DNA of 64,000 bases, taken from Granulibacter bethesdensis. Lineage in GTDB: Bacteria; Pseudomonadota; Alphaproteobacteria; Acetobacterales; Acetobacteraceae. The stretch is taken from positions 1,933,493-1,997,492 of the forward strand of contig NZ_CP018192.1 in the NCBI RefSeq assembly GCF_001889525.1. Direction: 5' to 3'. The notes beneath the pieces are model-generated. The model had not been told where the DNA came from and made no database searches. It saw only the letters and a list, made by a program, of their open reading frames with translations. Position 1 is the stretch's first letter. The number at the start of each line of letters is the position of its first letter. Shown here piece after piece: positions 9,453-18,523 of the stretch. Both the position numbers and the translations under genes were made by a program.

Positions 9453-9605
9453 ATGAGCACCATTCTCCTCATCATCCTGATCCTGCTTCTCGTCGGTGCG
9501 CTGCCGACATGGGGCTACAGCTCCGGCTGGGGTTATTTCCCTTCCGGAGGACTGGGTCTGGTGCTGCTGATCGTCATTATCCTGCTGCTGATGGGCCGGA
9601 TCTGA
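9453..9605 (+). CDS. DUF3309 family small membrane protein
   Basis: A 50-residue protein, MSTILLIILILLLVGALPTW, then GYSSGWGYFPSGGLGL, then a second hydrophobic segment VLLIVIILLLMG ending in RI. Two short transmembrane helices around a Gly/Tyr/Ser/Trp loop are exactly the DUF3309 pattern. A Shine-Dalgarno-like ggaag lies about 12 bp before the ATG. Function is unknown; family members are short inner-membrane proteins common in proteobacteria. Confidence 0.88.
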   Translation: MSTILLIILILLLVGALPTWGYSSGWGYFPSGGLGLVLLIVIILLLMGRI

Positions 9606-9626
9606 CGGCCTGACTGATTGCCGCAC

Positions 9627-9666
9627 TGGCACTGCGCCCGTTCATTTTCCGAACAGCGCGGTGCCA
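9627..9666. repeat. Strong hairpin downstream of the DUF3309 gene
   Basis: TGGCACTGCGC (9627-9637) pairs with GCGCGGTGCCA (9656-9666), with one T·G wobble. Inside it GTTC (9640-9643) pairs with GAAC (9651-9654) around a 7-nt loop. There is no T tract after it on either strand, so it is not a standard intrinsic terminator. It could be a 3'-end stabiliser or a protein-binding site. Confidence 0.6.
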
Positions 9667-9746
9667 TCGGCATCATAGATGGGTTGCCATGAACGCGCCC
9701 TGTCTCCGACATGTTTTTGCCGCAAGAGGAAGCATACTGGCGAAAT

Positions 9747-9772
9747 GAAACGAAGGCACAACACATCGTTTC
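9747..9772. promoter_or_regulatory. Inverted repeat just upstream of the coiled-coil protein gene
   Basis: GAAACGA (9747-9753) and TCGTTTC (9766-9772) form a perfect 7-bp inverted repeat with a 12-bp spacer, ending 19 bp before the ATG at 9792. It may be an operator, or an RNA hairpin near the ribosome-binding site. Confidence 0.4.
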
Positions 9773-9791
9773 GTTTTCAACAGGATGACCC

Positions 9792-10328
9792 ATGCGTATA
9801 TCGTCACGCAGTCTCGCGGCATTTGCAGCTGCAGCATTTTCATTGCTCCCCATCCTGCCGGGCATAGCGCGGGCAGAGGACACCGTCAGCCATAGTGATC
9901 TGGCATCTGTCCAACGGAGCGTTGATGATCTGTCCCATCAGACATCTGAGTCCATTTCCAATCTGAGGAGAGAGGTGTCTTCCAATTACGACAGTCTGCA
10001 TAATGAAATTTCCAGCCTTTCTCACCAAATGGAAACATTGAACAGTGAGCACCGCAGTATGAGTCAGGACATGGTTGATCCTCGATCTGCCATGAACTCA
10101 GAGGTCTCGCATTTTGCAGCCAGCATCAAGGAAGACATTCTGAAGAGCGTGAACGCGCAAAATGCACGACGGAATACCGCCACTCCCGATCAGGCCACTA
10201 TCAACAAGATGGTGAAAAAAGCTCTGACCGATAATCCGGCCCTGCTTCGTGCTGCTCTGGCTTCCCTGAAACAGGGTAGCAATGACGAAACAGGAAGCAC
10301 CTCCAGAACGCTACCTGCCAGCAAGTAA
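9792..10328 (+). CDS. Exported coiled-coil protein of unknown function
   Basis: A 178-residue protein. Residues 1-28 form a signal peptide (MRISSRSLAAFAAAAFSLLP, then an ARA-like cleavage site before EDTVS). Residues 30-95 are a Ser/His-rich heptad-like coiled coil. Residues 140-165 read TINKMVKKALTDNPALLRAAL, resembling the short helical segment before DsbA/ScsC-type domains, but no thioredoxin domain or CxxC follows. There is no close functional match that I recognise. It stands alone, with an inverted repeat in front and an intrinsic terminator behind. Confidence 0.75.
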   Translation: MRISSRSLAAFAAAAFSLLPILPGIARAEDTVSHSDLASVQRSVDDLSHQTSESISNLRREVSSNYDSLHNEISSLSHQMETLNSEHRSMSQDMVDPRSAMNSEVSHFAASIKEDILKSVNAQNARRNTATPDQATINKMVKKALTDNPALLRAALASLKQGSNDETGSTSRTLPASK

Positions 10329-10339
10329 TTTTCATACAA

Positions 10340-10376
10340 AAAAGGCCGGGCATACACCCCGGCCTTTTCCATTTTT
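10340..10376. terminator. Intrinsic terminator, probably bidirectional
   Basis: AAAAGGCCGGG (10340-10350) pairs with CCCGGCCTTTT (10358-10368) around a 7-nt loop and is followed by ATTTTTT. It lies between the convergent coiled-coil gene and mtnP, with a matching A run on the left that serves the minus strand. Confidence 0.9.
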
Positions 10377-10392
10377 TCGATCGGCCTTGCGC

Positions 10393-11280
10393 TCAGGCAG
10401 CGCGGAGCACGCGACCCGCGACGGCATCCAGCTTTGCCATCAGGGCAGGATCGCGATGATCTTCAGGAGTGGTGATCGCGAAATCCAGCGCACGATCACA
10501 TCCGGCTTCACACGGGCCACGCTCCTGCCCCAGCGCCGGCACCACCGCCTGCACCAGCGCACGCGCCTTTTCGGCATTGCCGCGCAGAACACGGATCACC
10601 GCATCGACCGTGACATGATCATGATCCTCATGCCAGCAATCATAATCGGTCACCATCGCGACAGTGGCGTAACACATCTCCGCCTCACGGGCGAGTTTGG
10701 CTTCCGGCATGTTGGTCATGCCGATCACGCTGCATCCCCAGGACCGATACAGCTCGCTCTCTGCCCGCGTGGAGAATTGCGGCCCCTCCATGACCAGATA
10801 GGTGCCACCCCGCGCATAAGGCAGCGACAGGCGCTTTGCTGCCTGCTCCACCACATCGCCGATACGCGGGCAGACCGGATCAGCCACAGAGACATGGGCC
10901 ACGCAGCCATCACCGAAAAAGCTTTTTTCACGGGCAAAGCTGCGATCAATGAACTGATCGACGATCACGAAATGTCCGGGCGGCAGCTTTTTCTTCAGGC
11001 TGCCGACAGCGGACAGAGACAGAATATCGGTGCAGCCGGCGCGCTTCATCGCATCTATATTGGCGCGGTAGTTCAGATGGCTCGGCGAGAGGCGATGCCC
11101 GCGGCCATGACGGGGCAGGAACACGCATTGCACGCCATCCAGAGTGCCGAACAGAAGATCATCCGAAGGCAGCCCCCAGGGGGTCTCCACACGGCGCCAC
11201 TCCTTGTTCTCCAGACCGTCAATGTCATACAGCCCGGAGCCACCGATGATGCCGATAACCGGCTGAATACGCTCTGCCAT
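10393..11280 (-). CDS. mtnP: S-methyl-5'-thioadenosine phosphorylase
   Basis: Phosphorolyses methylthioadenosine, a by-product of polyamine and quorum-signal synthesis, to adenine and methylthioribose-1-phosphate (methionine salvage). The 295-residue length and motifs fit the MTAP type: GIIGGSGLYD (phosphate loop), TPWGLPSDDLLFG, PRHGRGHRLSPSHLNYRANI, GSLKKKLPPG and MTNMPEAKLAREAE. The frame extends 24 codons upstream, but the family start MAERIQPVIGIIGG begins at the ATG at 11280. It is divergent from hemF and ends at the shared terminator. Confidence 0.95.
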   Translation of the reverse strand: MAERIQPVIGIIGGSGLYDIDGLENKEWRRVETPWGLPSDDLLFGTLDGVQCVFLPRHGRGHRLSPSHLNYRANIDAMKRAGCTDILSLSAVGSLKKKLPPGHFVIVDQFIDRSFAREKSFFGDGCVAHVSVADPVCPRIGDVVEQAAKRLSLPYARGGTYLVMEGPQFSTRAESELYRSWGCSVIGMTNMPEAKLAREAEMCYATVAMVTDYDCWHEDHDHVTVDAVIRVLRGNAEKARALVQAVVPALGQERGPCEAGCDRALDFAITTPEDHRDPALMAKLDAVAGRVLRAA

Positions 11281-11463
11281 GATAACGCCTCCCGTCCCGC
11301 AGGATGTAATGCCGGGCGTATCCGCCACGGCGCGCCTCGTGTTAGGGGTCAAAGGCGGCCGGAATCAACCGCACATGACAAAAATTCTCTCCTGCTGACA
11401 GGGGGTGGTGGCTCAGGATCGAGGCAAAGTTCCTCCTTCATAGGTGATTCTACCGTCTTGCCG

Positions 11464-11506
11464 CCGGCCCTTCGCCATGCGACCCCTTTGGGAGCAAGAA
11501 GGCCGG
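11464..11506 (+). other. Leader hairpin upstream of hemF
   Basis: CCGGCC-C-TTC (11464-11473) pairs with GAAGGCCGG (11498-11506) with one bulged C. It lies in the 263-bp divergent region between mtnP and hemF, about 40 bp before the hemF start. No FNR-type TTGAT-N4-ATCAA box was seen. The rest of the region should hold both promoters, but I could not pick them with confidence. Confidence 0.35.
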
Positions 11507-11543
11507 ATGTCTATTATCCAGAGCATATGAGGACGCTGCCAGT

Positions 11544-12443
11544 ATGACCGATACCGTTACAGTCCCCCCCCACGAACATCTGAAATCGGCGGCAAGGCTC
11601 TGGTTCGAATCCCTGCGCGACCGCATCTGCGCCGCGTTTGAAGCCATCGAGGATGACTTGCCCACCTCCGCCCCGTTCGGCGATCTGACGCCGGGCCGGT
11701 TCGAGCGGCAGCCCTGGGACCGGCCTACCCCTGATGGCAGCCCCGGTGGCGGGGGGGTGATGAGCGTCATGCGCGGCCGCGTGTTTGAGAAAGTCGGTGT
11801 GAACGTCTCCACCGTCTGGGGGGAGTTCAGCGAGGATTTCCGACGACAGATTCCGGGTGCAGAGAATGATCCGCGTTTCTGGGCCAGCGGGATCAGTCTG
11901 GTGGCGCATATGCGAAGCCCCCATGTGCCGGCAGTGCACATGAACACCCGCATGCTGGTAACGACCAAAGGCTGGTTCGGCGGTGGCGGCGATCTGACGC
12001 CGATGTTTTTGGACACACCGGAAACGGCGGAAGATCGGGAAAGCTTCCACGCTTCCTATCGCGCTGCCTGCGATACGCATGACCCAGCGCTGTATCCGAA
12101 ATTCAAGCAATGGTGCGACGAATATTTCTTCCTGCCGCATCGGGGCGAGCCGCGTGGTGTAGGCGGTATTTTCTTCGATCACCACAACACCGGTAATGCC
12201 GAGGAAGACTTCCACTTCACCCGCGATGTCGGCGAAGCGTTTCTGAATGTCTATCCCGCCATCGTGCGTCGCCGGATGGAGCGCCCGTGGACCGAGGCCG
12301 AGCGCCATCACCAGCTGGTCAGACGAGGCCGCTATGTGGAGTTCAACCTGCTGCATGATCGCGGCACGCTGTTCGGCCTGCGCACCGGTGGAAATACCGA
12401 GGCGATCCTGATGAGTATGCCGCCGGAAGTCCGCTGGCCCTGA
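11544..12443 (+). CDS. hemF: Oxygen-dependent coproporphyrinogen III oxidase
   Basis: Oxidatively decarboxylates coproporphyrinogen III to protoporphyrinogen IX using O2, a late step of haem synthesis. At 299 residues it is a full-length family member. The diagnostic blocks are [61 protein letters not shown] and [19 protein letters not shown]. An aerobic enzyme fits the strictly oxidative lifestyle of acetic acid bacteria. A gagga ribosome-binding site lies just before the ATG. Confidence 0.97.
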   Translation: MTDTVTVPPHEHLKSAARLWFESLRDRICAAFEAIEDDLPTSAPFGDLTPGRFERQPWDRPTPDGSPGGGGVMSVMRGRVFEKVGVNVSTVWGEFSEDFRRQIPGAENDPRFWASGISLVAHMRSPHVPAVHMNTRMLVTTKGWFGGGGDLTPMFLDTPETAEDRESFHASYRAACDTHDPALYPKFKQWCDEYFFLPHRGEPRGVGGIFFDHHNTGNAEEDFHFTRDVGEAFLNVYPAIVRRRMERPWTEAERHHQLVRRGRYVEFNLLHDRGTLFGLRTGGNTEAILMSMPPEVRWP

Positions 12444-12450
12444 TCAAATA

Positions 12451-12482
12451 GAAAAGGCGGAGGATCATCCCCCGCCCTTTTC
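12451..12482. terminator. Intrinsic terminator between hemF and emrB
   Basis: GAAAAGGCGG (12451-12460) pairs with CCGCCCTTTTC (12472-12482) with one bulged C. A and T tracts at the two ends suit both of the convergent genes. Confidence 0.7.
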
Positions 12483-12491
12483 TTTCCCGCT

Positions 12492-14078
12492 TCAATGTCC
12501 CGGCATACCACCACTGCCCTTGGTGGAAGAGAACAGGAAACATACCGGAATAGTCGCGAAGGACAGGATCGCGGTCATGCCGAAAATGTCCATATACGCC
12601 AGAATCGCCGCCTGCTGCTGAAGAGTCTGATAGGCAATACCGGCGGCCTGCTGCATTGCCTCCCCCGCATTGGTGCCGAGATTCACCAGCCCCTGCTGCA
12701 CATGCTGAAGATAGTCGACATAAGGCTGCTCCAGCGGCGTCATATGCGGCTGAAGATGCGCCATCCGCACCTGGCTACGCTCCGTCACCAGCGCCGTTGC
12801 GGCAGAAATACCGATCGAGCCTGCGAGATTGCGGAACATGGTGAACAATGCGGCGCCATCCGCATTCTGCTCTTTCGGCAGGGTGATATAGGTCACAGTA
12901 CTGATCGGTACGAACAGGAAAGCCAGACCGACTGTCTGGGCTGCCCGCATCATCATCAGCGTCCGGAAATCGATGTCCGGCGCGATATGATGCGAATAAA
13001 CCAACGCCAGACCCAGCAGGGCAAAGCCCAGCATGATGACGAAGCGCGTCTGCACATATTTCATGATCCGCCCGACAAACGGGATCAGGACAGGCACCAC
13101 CAGCGCCCCCGGCATCAGCATCAGACCGGCCCATGTGGCCGTATAACCGAGCCTGGTCTGCACCAGCTGCGGCAGCAGCACGGCACTGGAATACAGCACC
13201 ATCGCCATCAGGAAGATGGTCAGACAGCCGATCGCGAAATTCCGGTCCGCCATCACCCGGATATTTACCACCGGGTTTTTGGCATGCAGCAGCCAGAACA
13301 CCGCCCCCACCAGCCCGAGAAAAGCCAGCAAGGAAAAAAGCCGGATGAACCCGGATCCGAACCAGTCGAGATCCTCCCCACGATCCATCACCACCTGCAG
13401 GCAGCCGAAGCCGATCGTGATCAGCGACAGACCGATATAATCAACGCTGCGTTCTCCTTTCTGTTCACGTTCCAGCCAGGGAGGATCTTCAACCAGCGCC
13501 GCAACAGCGAAGAAGGTAAAAATGCCGACCGGCACGTTAATCAGGAAAATCCATTGCCAGGAGAAATTATCCGTCAACCACCCGCCAACGGTCGGCCCCA
13601 TGACAGGGGCCAGAACGGTTGCAATGGCCACCACACCGAATGCCGCTCCGCGTTTGGCAGGCTCAAACGTGTCGAGCACGATGGATTGCTGACTGGGCTG
13701 AAGGCCACCGCCAAAAAATCCCTGAATCAGCCGGAACAGGATCAACTGCCACAGAGACCCGGCAATACCGCATAAAAAACTCGCCAACGTGAACATGGCA
13801 ATGCAGATCAGGAAATATCGTTTGCGCCCGATGATGCGCGCAAACCACCCTGAAATCGGCAACACGATGCTGTTCGCCACAAGGTAGGAGGTCAGCGTCC
13901 ACGTGCTTTCATCGTTGGAGGCCGACATCGCCCCGGCAATATGCGGCAGGGCGACATTGACGATGGTGGTATCCAGAACCTCCATGAACGCTGCCAAAGT
14001 CACGGCGATAGCAATCAGCCACGGATTGGCACGCGGTTTCCAGCCTGCGGCCTGATCCGCTACAGCCGCCCCGCTCAT
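12492..14078 (-). CDS. emrB: Drug efflux MFS permease, EmrB/QacA (DHA2) family
   Basis: A 528-residue inner-membrane protein with 14 predicted transmembrane segments. It has the DHA2 signatures LDTTIVNVALPHIAGAM in helix 1 and GRKRYF in the helix 2-3 loop, plus GGGLQPSQQSIVLDTF and GPTVGGWLTDNFSWQWIFLIN (motif C region). The partner EmrA lies directly upstream with a 4-bp ATGA overlap, so the pair should form a tripartite pump with an outer-membrane TolC-type channel, not encoded here. Substrates cannot be read from sequence. Confidence 0.93.
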   Translation of the reverse strand: MSGAAVADQAAGWKPRANPWLIAIAVTLAAFMEVLDTTIVNVALPHIAGAMSASNDESTWTLTSYLVANSIVLPISGWFARIIGRKRYFLICIAMFTLASFLCGIAGSLWQLILFRLIQGFFGGGLQPSQQSIVLDTFEPAKRGAAFGVVAIATVLAPVMGPTVGGWLTDNFSWQWIFLINVPVGIFTFFAVAALVEDPPWLEREQKGERSVDYIGLSLITIGFGCLQVVMDRGEDLDWFGSGFIRLFSLLAFLGLVGAVFWLLHAKNPVVNIRVMADRNFAIGCLTIFLMAMVLYSSAVLLPQLVQTRLGYTATWAGLMLMPGALVVPVLIPFVGRIMKYVQTRFVIMLGFALLGLALVYSHHIAPDIDFRTLMMMRAAQTVGLAFLFVPISTVTYITLPKEQNADGAALFTMFRNLAGSIGISAATALVTERSQVRMAHLQPHMTPLEQPYVDYLQHVQQGLVNLGTNAGEAMQQAAGIAYQTLQQQAAILAYMDIFGMTAILSFATIPVCFLFSSTKGSGGMPGH

Positions 14079-15319
14079 GGTGCTTCCGGCACCTTGACGG
14101 GGGCCGTCACCGGAGCAGCATTGCCCGGCGGGATATGACCGACCGGACGGGCTTTCTCGGGCAAGGGCTGGCTGTTCTCCGGCGTGCTGGACAGATCCAC
14201 CACCGGCTCTACCGACAGACCAAGCGGAATTGGCAAGGATGGGTCAATCCCACGGTCAATGCGGATCTTGACCGGCACACGCTGCACGATTTTCACGAAA
14301 TTGCCGGTCGCGTTCTCCGCCGGGAAGGCCGTGAAGCGGGAGCCTGATCCCTGCTGGATGCTGTCGACATGGCCTTTCAGATTCAGCCACGGATAGGCAT
14401 CGATGCTGACATGGACTTTCTGGCCGGGCCGCATACGAGTGAGCTGCGTTTCCTTGAAATTGGCCACAACCCAGATTTCCGGCGAGACCAGCGACATAAT
14501 CTGCGTGCCAGTCTGGAGGAAGTTGCCTTTCTCGACATTCCGCTTCGTCACCCAGCCATCCTGCGGTGCAATGATGGTGGCGTATTCAAGATTCAGCTTT
14601 GCCTGTTCCAGTTGCCCTTCAGCCTGTCTGATCTGGCCGGCCAGCTGATCCACCTTCTGCCCGGTTTCATTGATATTGGCCTCCACCGGCATGGCCTGCT
14701 CGATCGCCGCCTGAGCCGAGGCAAGCTGGGCCTGCGCCGCACGCAGCGACGCGGTAGAGGCATCAATCGCCTCCTGTGTGGTCGCAGCGCGGGCCACGCT
14801 GTGCTGACGCTTGTAATCGGTCTGCGCCCGAAAAAGCTGTGCCTCGGCCTGCTGCTTCTGCGCCTTCGCGGCATCCAGCTGAGCCGGGAAATTTTTCTTC
14901 GCAATCTCCAGCTGATAATGAGTGGCCGCATGCTGAGCGCGAACCATGGCCAACTGGCCTTCCGCTACCTCGACCGCCGCCTGATAGGGTCGAGGATCGA
15001 GCCTGACCAGCACCTCGCCCTTATGAACGAACTGGTTATCGCGAACATTCAGATCGACCACATAACCAGCCACCTGCGGCGAGATCATCACCGCCCGGCC
15101 TGACGTGTAGGCATCGTCCGTGGTTTCGAGATCGCGATGGGTGTACCAGTAATACACACCGCCCGCGACAGTACCCAGCAATGCCAGAATCAGAATCACC
15201 CTCACCAGGGGGGAGCGCTTTTTCGTGGCGTGGCCCTGGGGTTGGCTGCCTTGGGGTTGCATATTGGAACCACCCTGCCGGGCCGGGCTGTCTGACGCCG
15301 TGTTCACGTCATCGGGCAT
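14075..15319 (-). CDS. emrA: HlyD/EmrA family membrane fusion protein
   Basis: Periplasmic adaptor of 414 residues. A Gln-rich cytosolic tail is followed by one transmembrane helix (about residues 39-60, VRVILILALLGTVAGGVYYW). Then come the biotinyl-lipoyl-like half motif DDAYTSGRAVMISPQVAGYV, a long Ala/Gln-rich coiled-coil hairpin (residues 110-235), the second lipoyl half ATIIAPQDGWVTKRNVEKG and a beta-barrel region. A Pro-rich tail ends the protein. It is co-transcribed and translationally coupled with emrB. Confidence 0.93.
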   Translation of the reverse strand: MPDDVNTASDSPARQGGSNMQPQGSQPQGHATKKRSPLVRVILILALLGTVAGGVYYWYTHRDLETTDDAYTSGRAVMISPQVAGYVVDLNVRDNQFVHKGEVLVRLDPRPYQAAVEVAEGQLAMVRAQHAATHYQLEIAKKNFPAQLDAAKAQKQQAEAQLFRAQTDYKRQHSVARAATTQEAIDASTASLRAAQAQLASAQAAIEQAMPVEANINETGQKVDQLAGQIRQAEGQLEQAKLNLEYATIIAPQDGWVTKRNVEKGNFLQTGTQIMSLVSPEIWVVANFKETQLTRMRPGQKVHVSIDAYPWLNLKGHVDSIQQGSGSRFTAFPAENATGNFVKIVQRVPVKIRIDRGIDPSLPIPLGLSVEPVVDLSSTPENSQPLPEKARPVGHIPPGNAAPVTAPVKVPEAP

Positions 15320-15396
15320 GGATTGCCATCCTCACGCACTTGATCGAACAAAACTGCGTCAGACATAGAACTGAACGGTTCGGTCAGCAAGCAAGG

Positions 15397-15421
15397 AAGC
15401 CGGCAGTTTTCTCCCGGCCTT
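15397..15421 (-). terminator. Possible terminator of the nitrate operon
   Basis: On the minus strand AAGGCCGG (15421-15414) can pair with CCGGCTT (15403-15397), followed by a pyrimidine-rich ccttgcttgc. This is just after the nitrate reductase stop at 15441. The stem is modest and the T tract weak. Confidence 0.4.
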
Positions 15422-15440
15422 TCGCACAACTGCAATGCGA

Positions 15441-18173
15441 TTATGCCGCGACCGTCGCAGGCGTGCCTGCTTCGTTGCGTTCGATCAGGATGCGGATCTC
15501 CGCCCGGCAGGAACCGCAATTGGTACCCGCCTGAAGCGCCTGCCCAACGGAGTCCACCGTATGGCATCCGCCGGCGATCGCCATCTTGATCTGTGTGGCA
15601 CCCACACCAAAGCAGGAGCAGACGATCGCCCCACGATCCACACTGCCTTTGCCGGGCCTGCCCGCAATAACGATGAAGCGGCGCAGGGGATCGGTAAAAT
15701 CTGCCTCCAACTGCTCCGCCGCCCAGCCTCGCGCCACGCCCACAGGCTGCTGATCCACATAGAGCGCACCGGTCAGGCGTGCCCCGTCAAACGCGGCATA
15801 GCGGGCCTGACCGGTTCTGACATCGACATAGGACAGGTTTTCTCCGTCTTCATACCCACCTCTGATAAGAGAAGCGGCGAAGCCTGCCATATCTGCCGGA
15901 GCCTCGGTAAAGGCGCATTCCAGTCTCCATCCACCCGTGCAGCGGCTGATGGCCCAGTAATCGGGTGTGTGTCCGATCTGTTCCCAGTCCGGAGGCTGCT
16001 GAAGCACCGCGAAACCATAACAGGCCGGCGCATAAGGCTCGATCCGCGCCGCAACATTCTTGGAGGCAGGCTGGCCGGAGACCGGATCAATCAGGTCCGG
16101 AACCAAAGCATCCACACGGGCGCATGAAGCGAACTGGTCCGTCCAGTGCATCGGCACGAACAGCATTCCCTTTCTTTGCCGTGGCGACAGTAAGGCCCTC
16201 ACCACGATACGGCCCAGCGCCGTCCGGACAGAGACCAGATCAGCCGCCGCGATGCCGAGGGGAGCCGCATCATCAGGGTGGATTTCGACGAACGGCTCGG
16301 CCAGATGCTGGGACAGGCGCGGGCTTTTGCCGGTACGTGTCATGGTATGCCACTGATCGCGGATGCGGCCGGTATTCAGCACCAGTGGCCATGCGGCATC
16401 CGTTTGCACCGGAAGAGAGGGCGTGACGGCGATGAAGCGGGCCTTGCGATCCTCGGTAAAGAAACGGCCATCGGCGAAGAAGCGACCATCCTGCCCCACC
16501 GTTCTGAAGAAAGAGTTTTCCTTGAAAGCAGGCCATAAAACCGGTTTCAGCGCCTCAAAATCCGCATTGCCGATAGTGGCCAACGCACCGATATCGAAAT
16601 CCCGCCGCCCCTCATTCCCCAGTGCCGACAGGGCGGCATGCTCGGCGAAAATTTCGGCGGCATTGCTGTAGGAGAAAGCCTCTGCAAAGCCCATCCGTGC
16701 CGCCACATCACACAGGATGCGCCAATCTGCCCGCGCTTCCGCCGGGGCTGGCAGAAAAGCACGCTGGCGGGAAATGCGGCGCTCGGAATTGGTGACGGTG
16801 CCGTCCTTCTCCCCCCATGCCAGCGCAGGCAGCGCTACATGAGCGTGGCGCATCGTATCCGTGCTCGCCAGCACGTCGGAGACCACGACGAAGGGACAGG
16901 CCGCAATCGCTTTCTGCACCGCATCCGCATCCGGCATGGAATCCACCGGGTTGGTGGCCATGATCCACAGGGCCTTGATGCGGCCATCCGCCACGGCGTG
17001 GAACAGATCGACCGCTTTCAGCCCGGCTTTCTCCGGCATGCGGGGGGCATTCCAGAACAACCCGACCAGAGCGCGATGCTCGGGATTCTCGATCTCCATA
17101 TGCGCGGCCAGCATGTTGGCCAGGCCGCCGACCTCCCGCCCGCCCATCGCATTGGGCTGGCCGGTGACAGAGAACGGACCCATGCCGGGACGGCCAATAC
17201 GCCCTGTCGCCAGGTGACAATTGATGATGGCATTCACCTTGTCAGTGCCGCAGGAGGATTGATTGACGCCCTGACTATACACCGTCACCGTTTTCCCGGT
17301 TGTGGTGAACAGAGTGTAGAATGCTTCCCTCTCCGCGGCCTCCAACCCTGTCATCTGGTCCAGCATATCGCGATCCAGCGCGGAGGCCGCTGCCAGCGCC
17401 TCGGCAAAGCCGGAGGTGTGGCGCGTGACATAGCTCTCATTCACCTGCCCTGCCGCGGCCAGCCAGGCCAGCAGACCGGCGAATAGCGCCGTATCGCCAT
17501 CAGGACGGATCGGCAGATACAGATCGGCAATCTCCGCCGTCATGGTGCGACGCGGATCAATCAGCACCACGCGCATCTCCGGCCGCGCCGCCTTTGCCGC
17601 CGCCAGACGCTGGTAAAGCACCGGGTGGCACCAGGCGAGATTGGAGCCGGTCAGCACCACCAGATCAGCGCATTCCAGATCCTCATACAGTCCAGGCACA
17701 GTATCCGTCCCGAAGGCACGTCGATGCCCGGCTACGGAAGACGCCATGCACAAACGCGAATTGGTGTCGATATTCGCCGAACCGATGAAACCCTTCATCA
17801 GCTTGTTGGCGACATAGTAATCCTCCGTCAGAAACTGGCCGGAGACATAGAATGCCACGCTGTCCGGGCCATGCTCGGCAATAGCGCGGGAGAAACCTTG
17901 CGCCACATGGTCCAGCGCCTCATTCCAGCCCACCTGCTGCCCGTTGATCATGGGATGCAGCAAACGTCCCTCCAGATCTATCGTCTCCATCAGGGCAGAC
18001 CCCTTTGAGCAGAGACGGCCGAAATTCGCCGGATGCTTCGGATCGCCCCGCACACTGCGTGTGCCATCCTCCGCCTGCTCCACGATCACGCCGCACCCGA
18101 CCCCGCAATATGGGCAGGTCGTGCCGACAGAATTCCGTGACAAGGATGCTTCTCCCTGCTGCGATATTGTCAT
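15441..18173 (-). CDS. nasA: Assimilatory nitrate reductase catalytic subunit, molybdopterin type, with C-terminal BFD domain
   Basis: Reduces nitrate to nitrite in the cytosol. In 910 residues: an N-terminal [4Fe-4S] motif (CPYCGVGCG, then the fourth Cys in GRLCSKG), molybdopterin-oxidoreductase domains (residues 70-620), a molydopterin-dinucleotide-binding domain (RPLVLNTGRIRDQWHTMTRTG to about 720), and a BFD-like [2Fe-2S] domain at the end (VCSCFGVG, TNCGSCRAE). The extra 2Fe-2S domain is typical of NasA-type enzymes (called NasC in Paracoccus). It is the last gene of the nitrate operon and overlaps nirD by 4 bp. No separate NADH-oxidising subunit is encoded in this cluster. Confidence 0.95.
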   Translation of the reverse strand: MTISQQGEASLSRNSVGTTCPYCGVGCGVIVEQAEDGTRSVRGDPKHPANFGRLCSKGSALMETIDLEGRLLHPMINGQQVGWNEALDHVAQGFSRAIAEHGPDSVAFYVSGQFLTEDYYVANKLMKGFIGSANIDTNSRLCMASSVAGHRRAFGTDTVPGLYEDLECADLVVLTGSNLAWCHPVLYQRLAAAKAARPEMRVVLIDPRRTMTAEIADLYLPIRPDGDTALFAGLLAWLAAAGQVNESYVTRHTSGFAEALAAASALDRDMLDQMTGLEAAEREAFYTLFTTTGKTVTVYSQGVNQSSCGTDKVNAIINCHLATGRIGRPGMGPFSVTGQPNAMGGREVGGLANMLAAHMEIENPEHRALVGLFWNAPRMPEKAGLKAVDLFHAVADGRIKALWIMATNPVDSMPDADAVQKAIAACPFVVVSDVLASTDTMRHAHVALPALAWGEKDGTVTNSERRISRQRAFLPAPAEARADWRILCDVAARMGFAEAFSYSNAAEIFAEHAALSALGNEGRRDFDIGALATIGNADFEALKPVLWPAFKENSFFRTVGQDGRFFADGRFFTEDRKARFIAVTPSLPVQTDAAWPLVLNTGRIRDQWHTMTRTGKSPRLSQHLAEPFVEIHPDDAAPLGIAAADLVSVRTALGRIVVRALLSPRQRKGMLFVPMHWTDQFASCARVDALVPDLIDPVSGQPASKNVAARIEPYAPACYGFAVLQQPPDWEQIGHTPDYWAISRCTGGWRLECAFTEAPADMAGFAASLIRGGYEDGENLSYVDVRTGQARYAAFDGARLTGALYVDQQPVGVARGWAAEQLEADFTDPLRRFIVIAGRPGKGSVDRGAIVCSCFGVGATQIKMAIAGGCHTVDSVGQALQAGTNCGSCRAEIRILIERNEAGTPATVAA

Positions 18174-18517
18174 GCAGCTTTGCTCGCCTGCATGGCCAGC
18201 ATATCCGCCGACAGGAACAGGCGGCCTTCCTGTTCACGCAGCTTGTAAACCGGAACGCTCCCTTCATCCGCGCCCTGCGCCTGCCCGGTCTCCAGAGAAA
18301 AAACCCAGTTGTGCAAAGGACAGGTGATGGAATGATCATGCACGATCCCTTCACTCAGCGGGCCTTTGCGATGCGGACAGGTGTCGCCAATAGCGAACAC
18401 CCGATTATCCATGGTGCGGACAATGGCGATTTTTCCGACCGGCGTCTGCACACAGCGCGCACCACGCAGCGGAACATCCTCGATCCCACCGATTTCAATC
18501 CATTCAGGTGATGTCAT
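18170..18517 (-). CDS. nirD: Nitrite reductase small subunit (Rieske-type ferredoxin)
   Basis: A 115-residue protein with a Rieske [2Fe-2S] centre, ligands CPHRKGP and CPLHNW about 20 residues apart. It partners NirB in NADH-dependent nitrite reduction; in Paracoccus the equivalent (NasG) is also thought to carry electrons to the nitrate reductase. It sits between nirB (6 bp gap) and the nitrate reductase gene (4 bp overlap), which supports shared use. Confidence 0.95.
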   Translation of the reverse strand: MTSPEWIEIGGIEDVPLRGARCVQTPVGKIAIVRTMDNRVFAIGDTCPHRKGPLSEGIVHDHSITCPLHNWVFSLETGQAQGADEGSVPVYKLREQEGRLFLSADMLAMQASKAA

Positions 18518-18523
18518 GATCGC

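Noticed and set aside
10282-11547. Long plus-strand open frame opposite mtnP
   Set aside because: It is antisense to a well-supported gene and shows only shadow composition.
12495-13775. Long plus-strand open frame opposite emrB
   Set aside because: It is a His/Arg/Gln-rich shadow with no domain.
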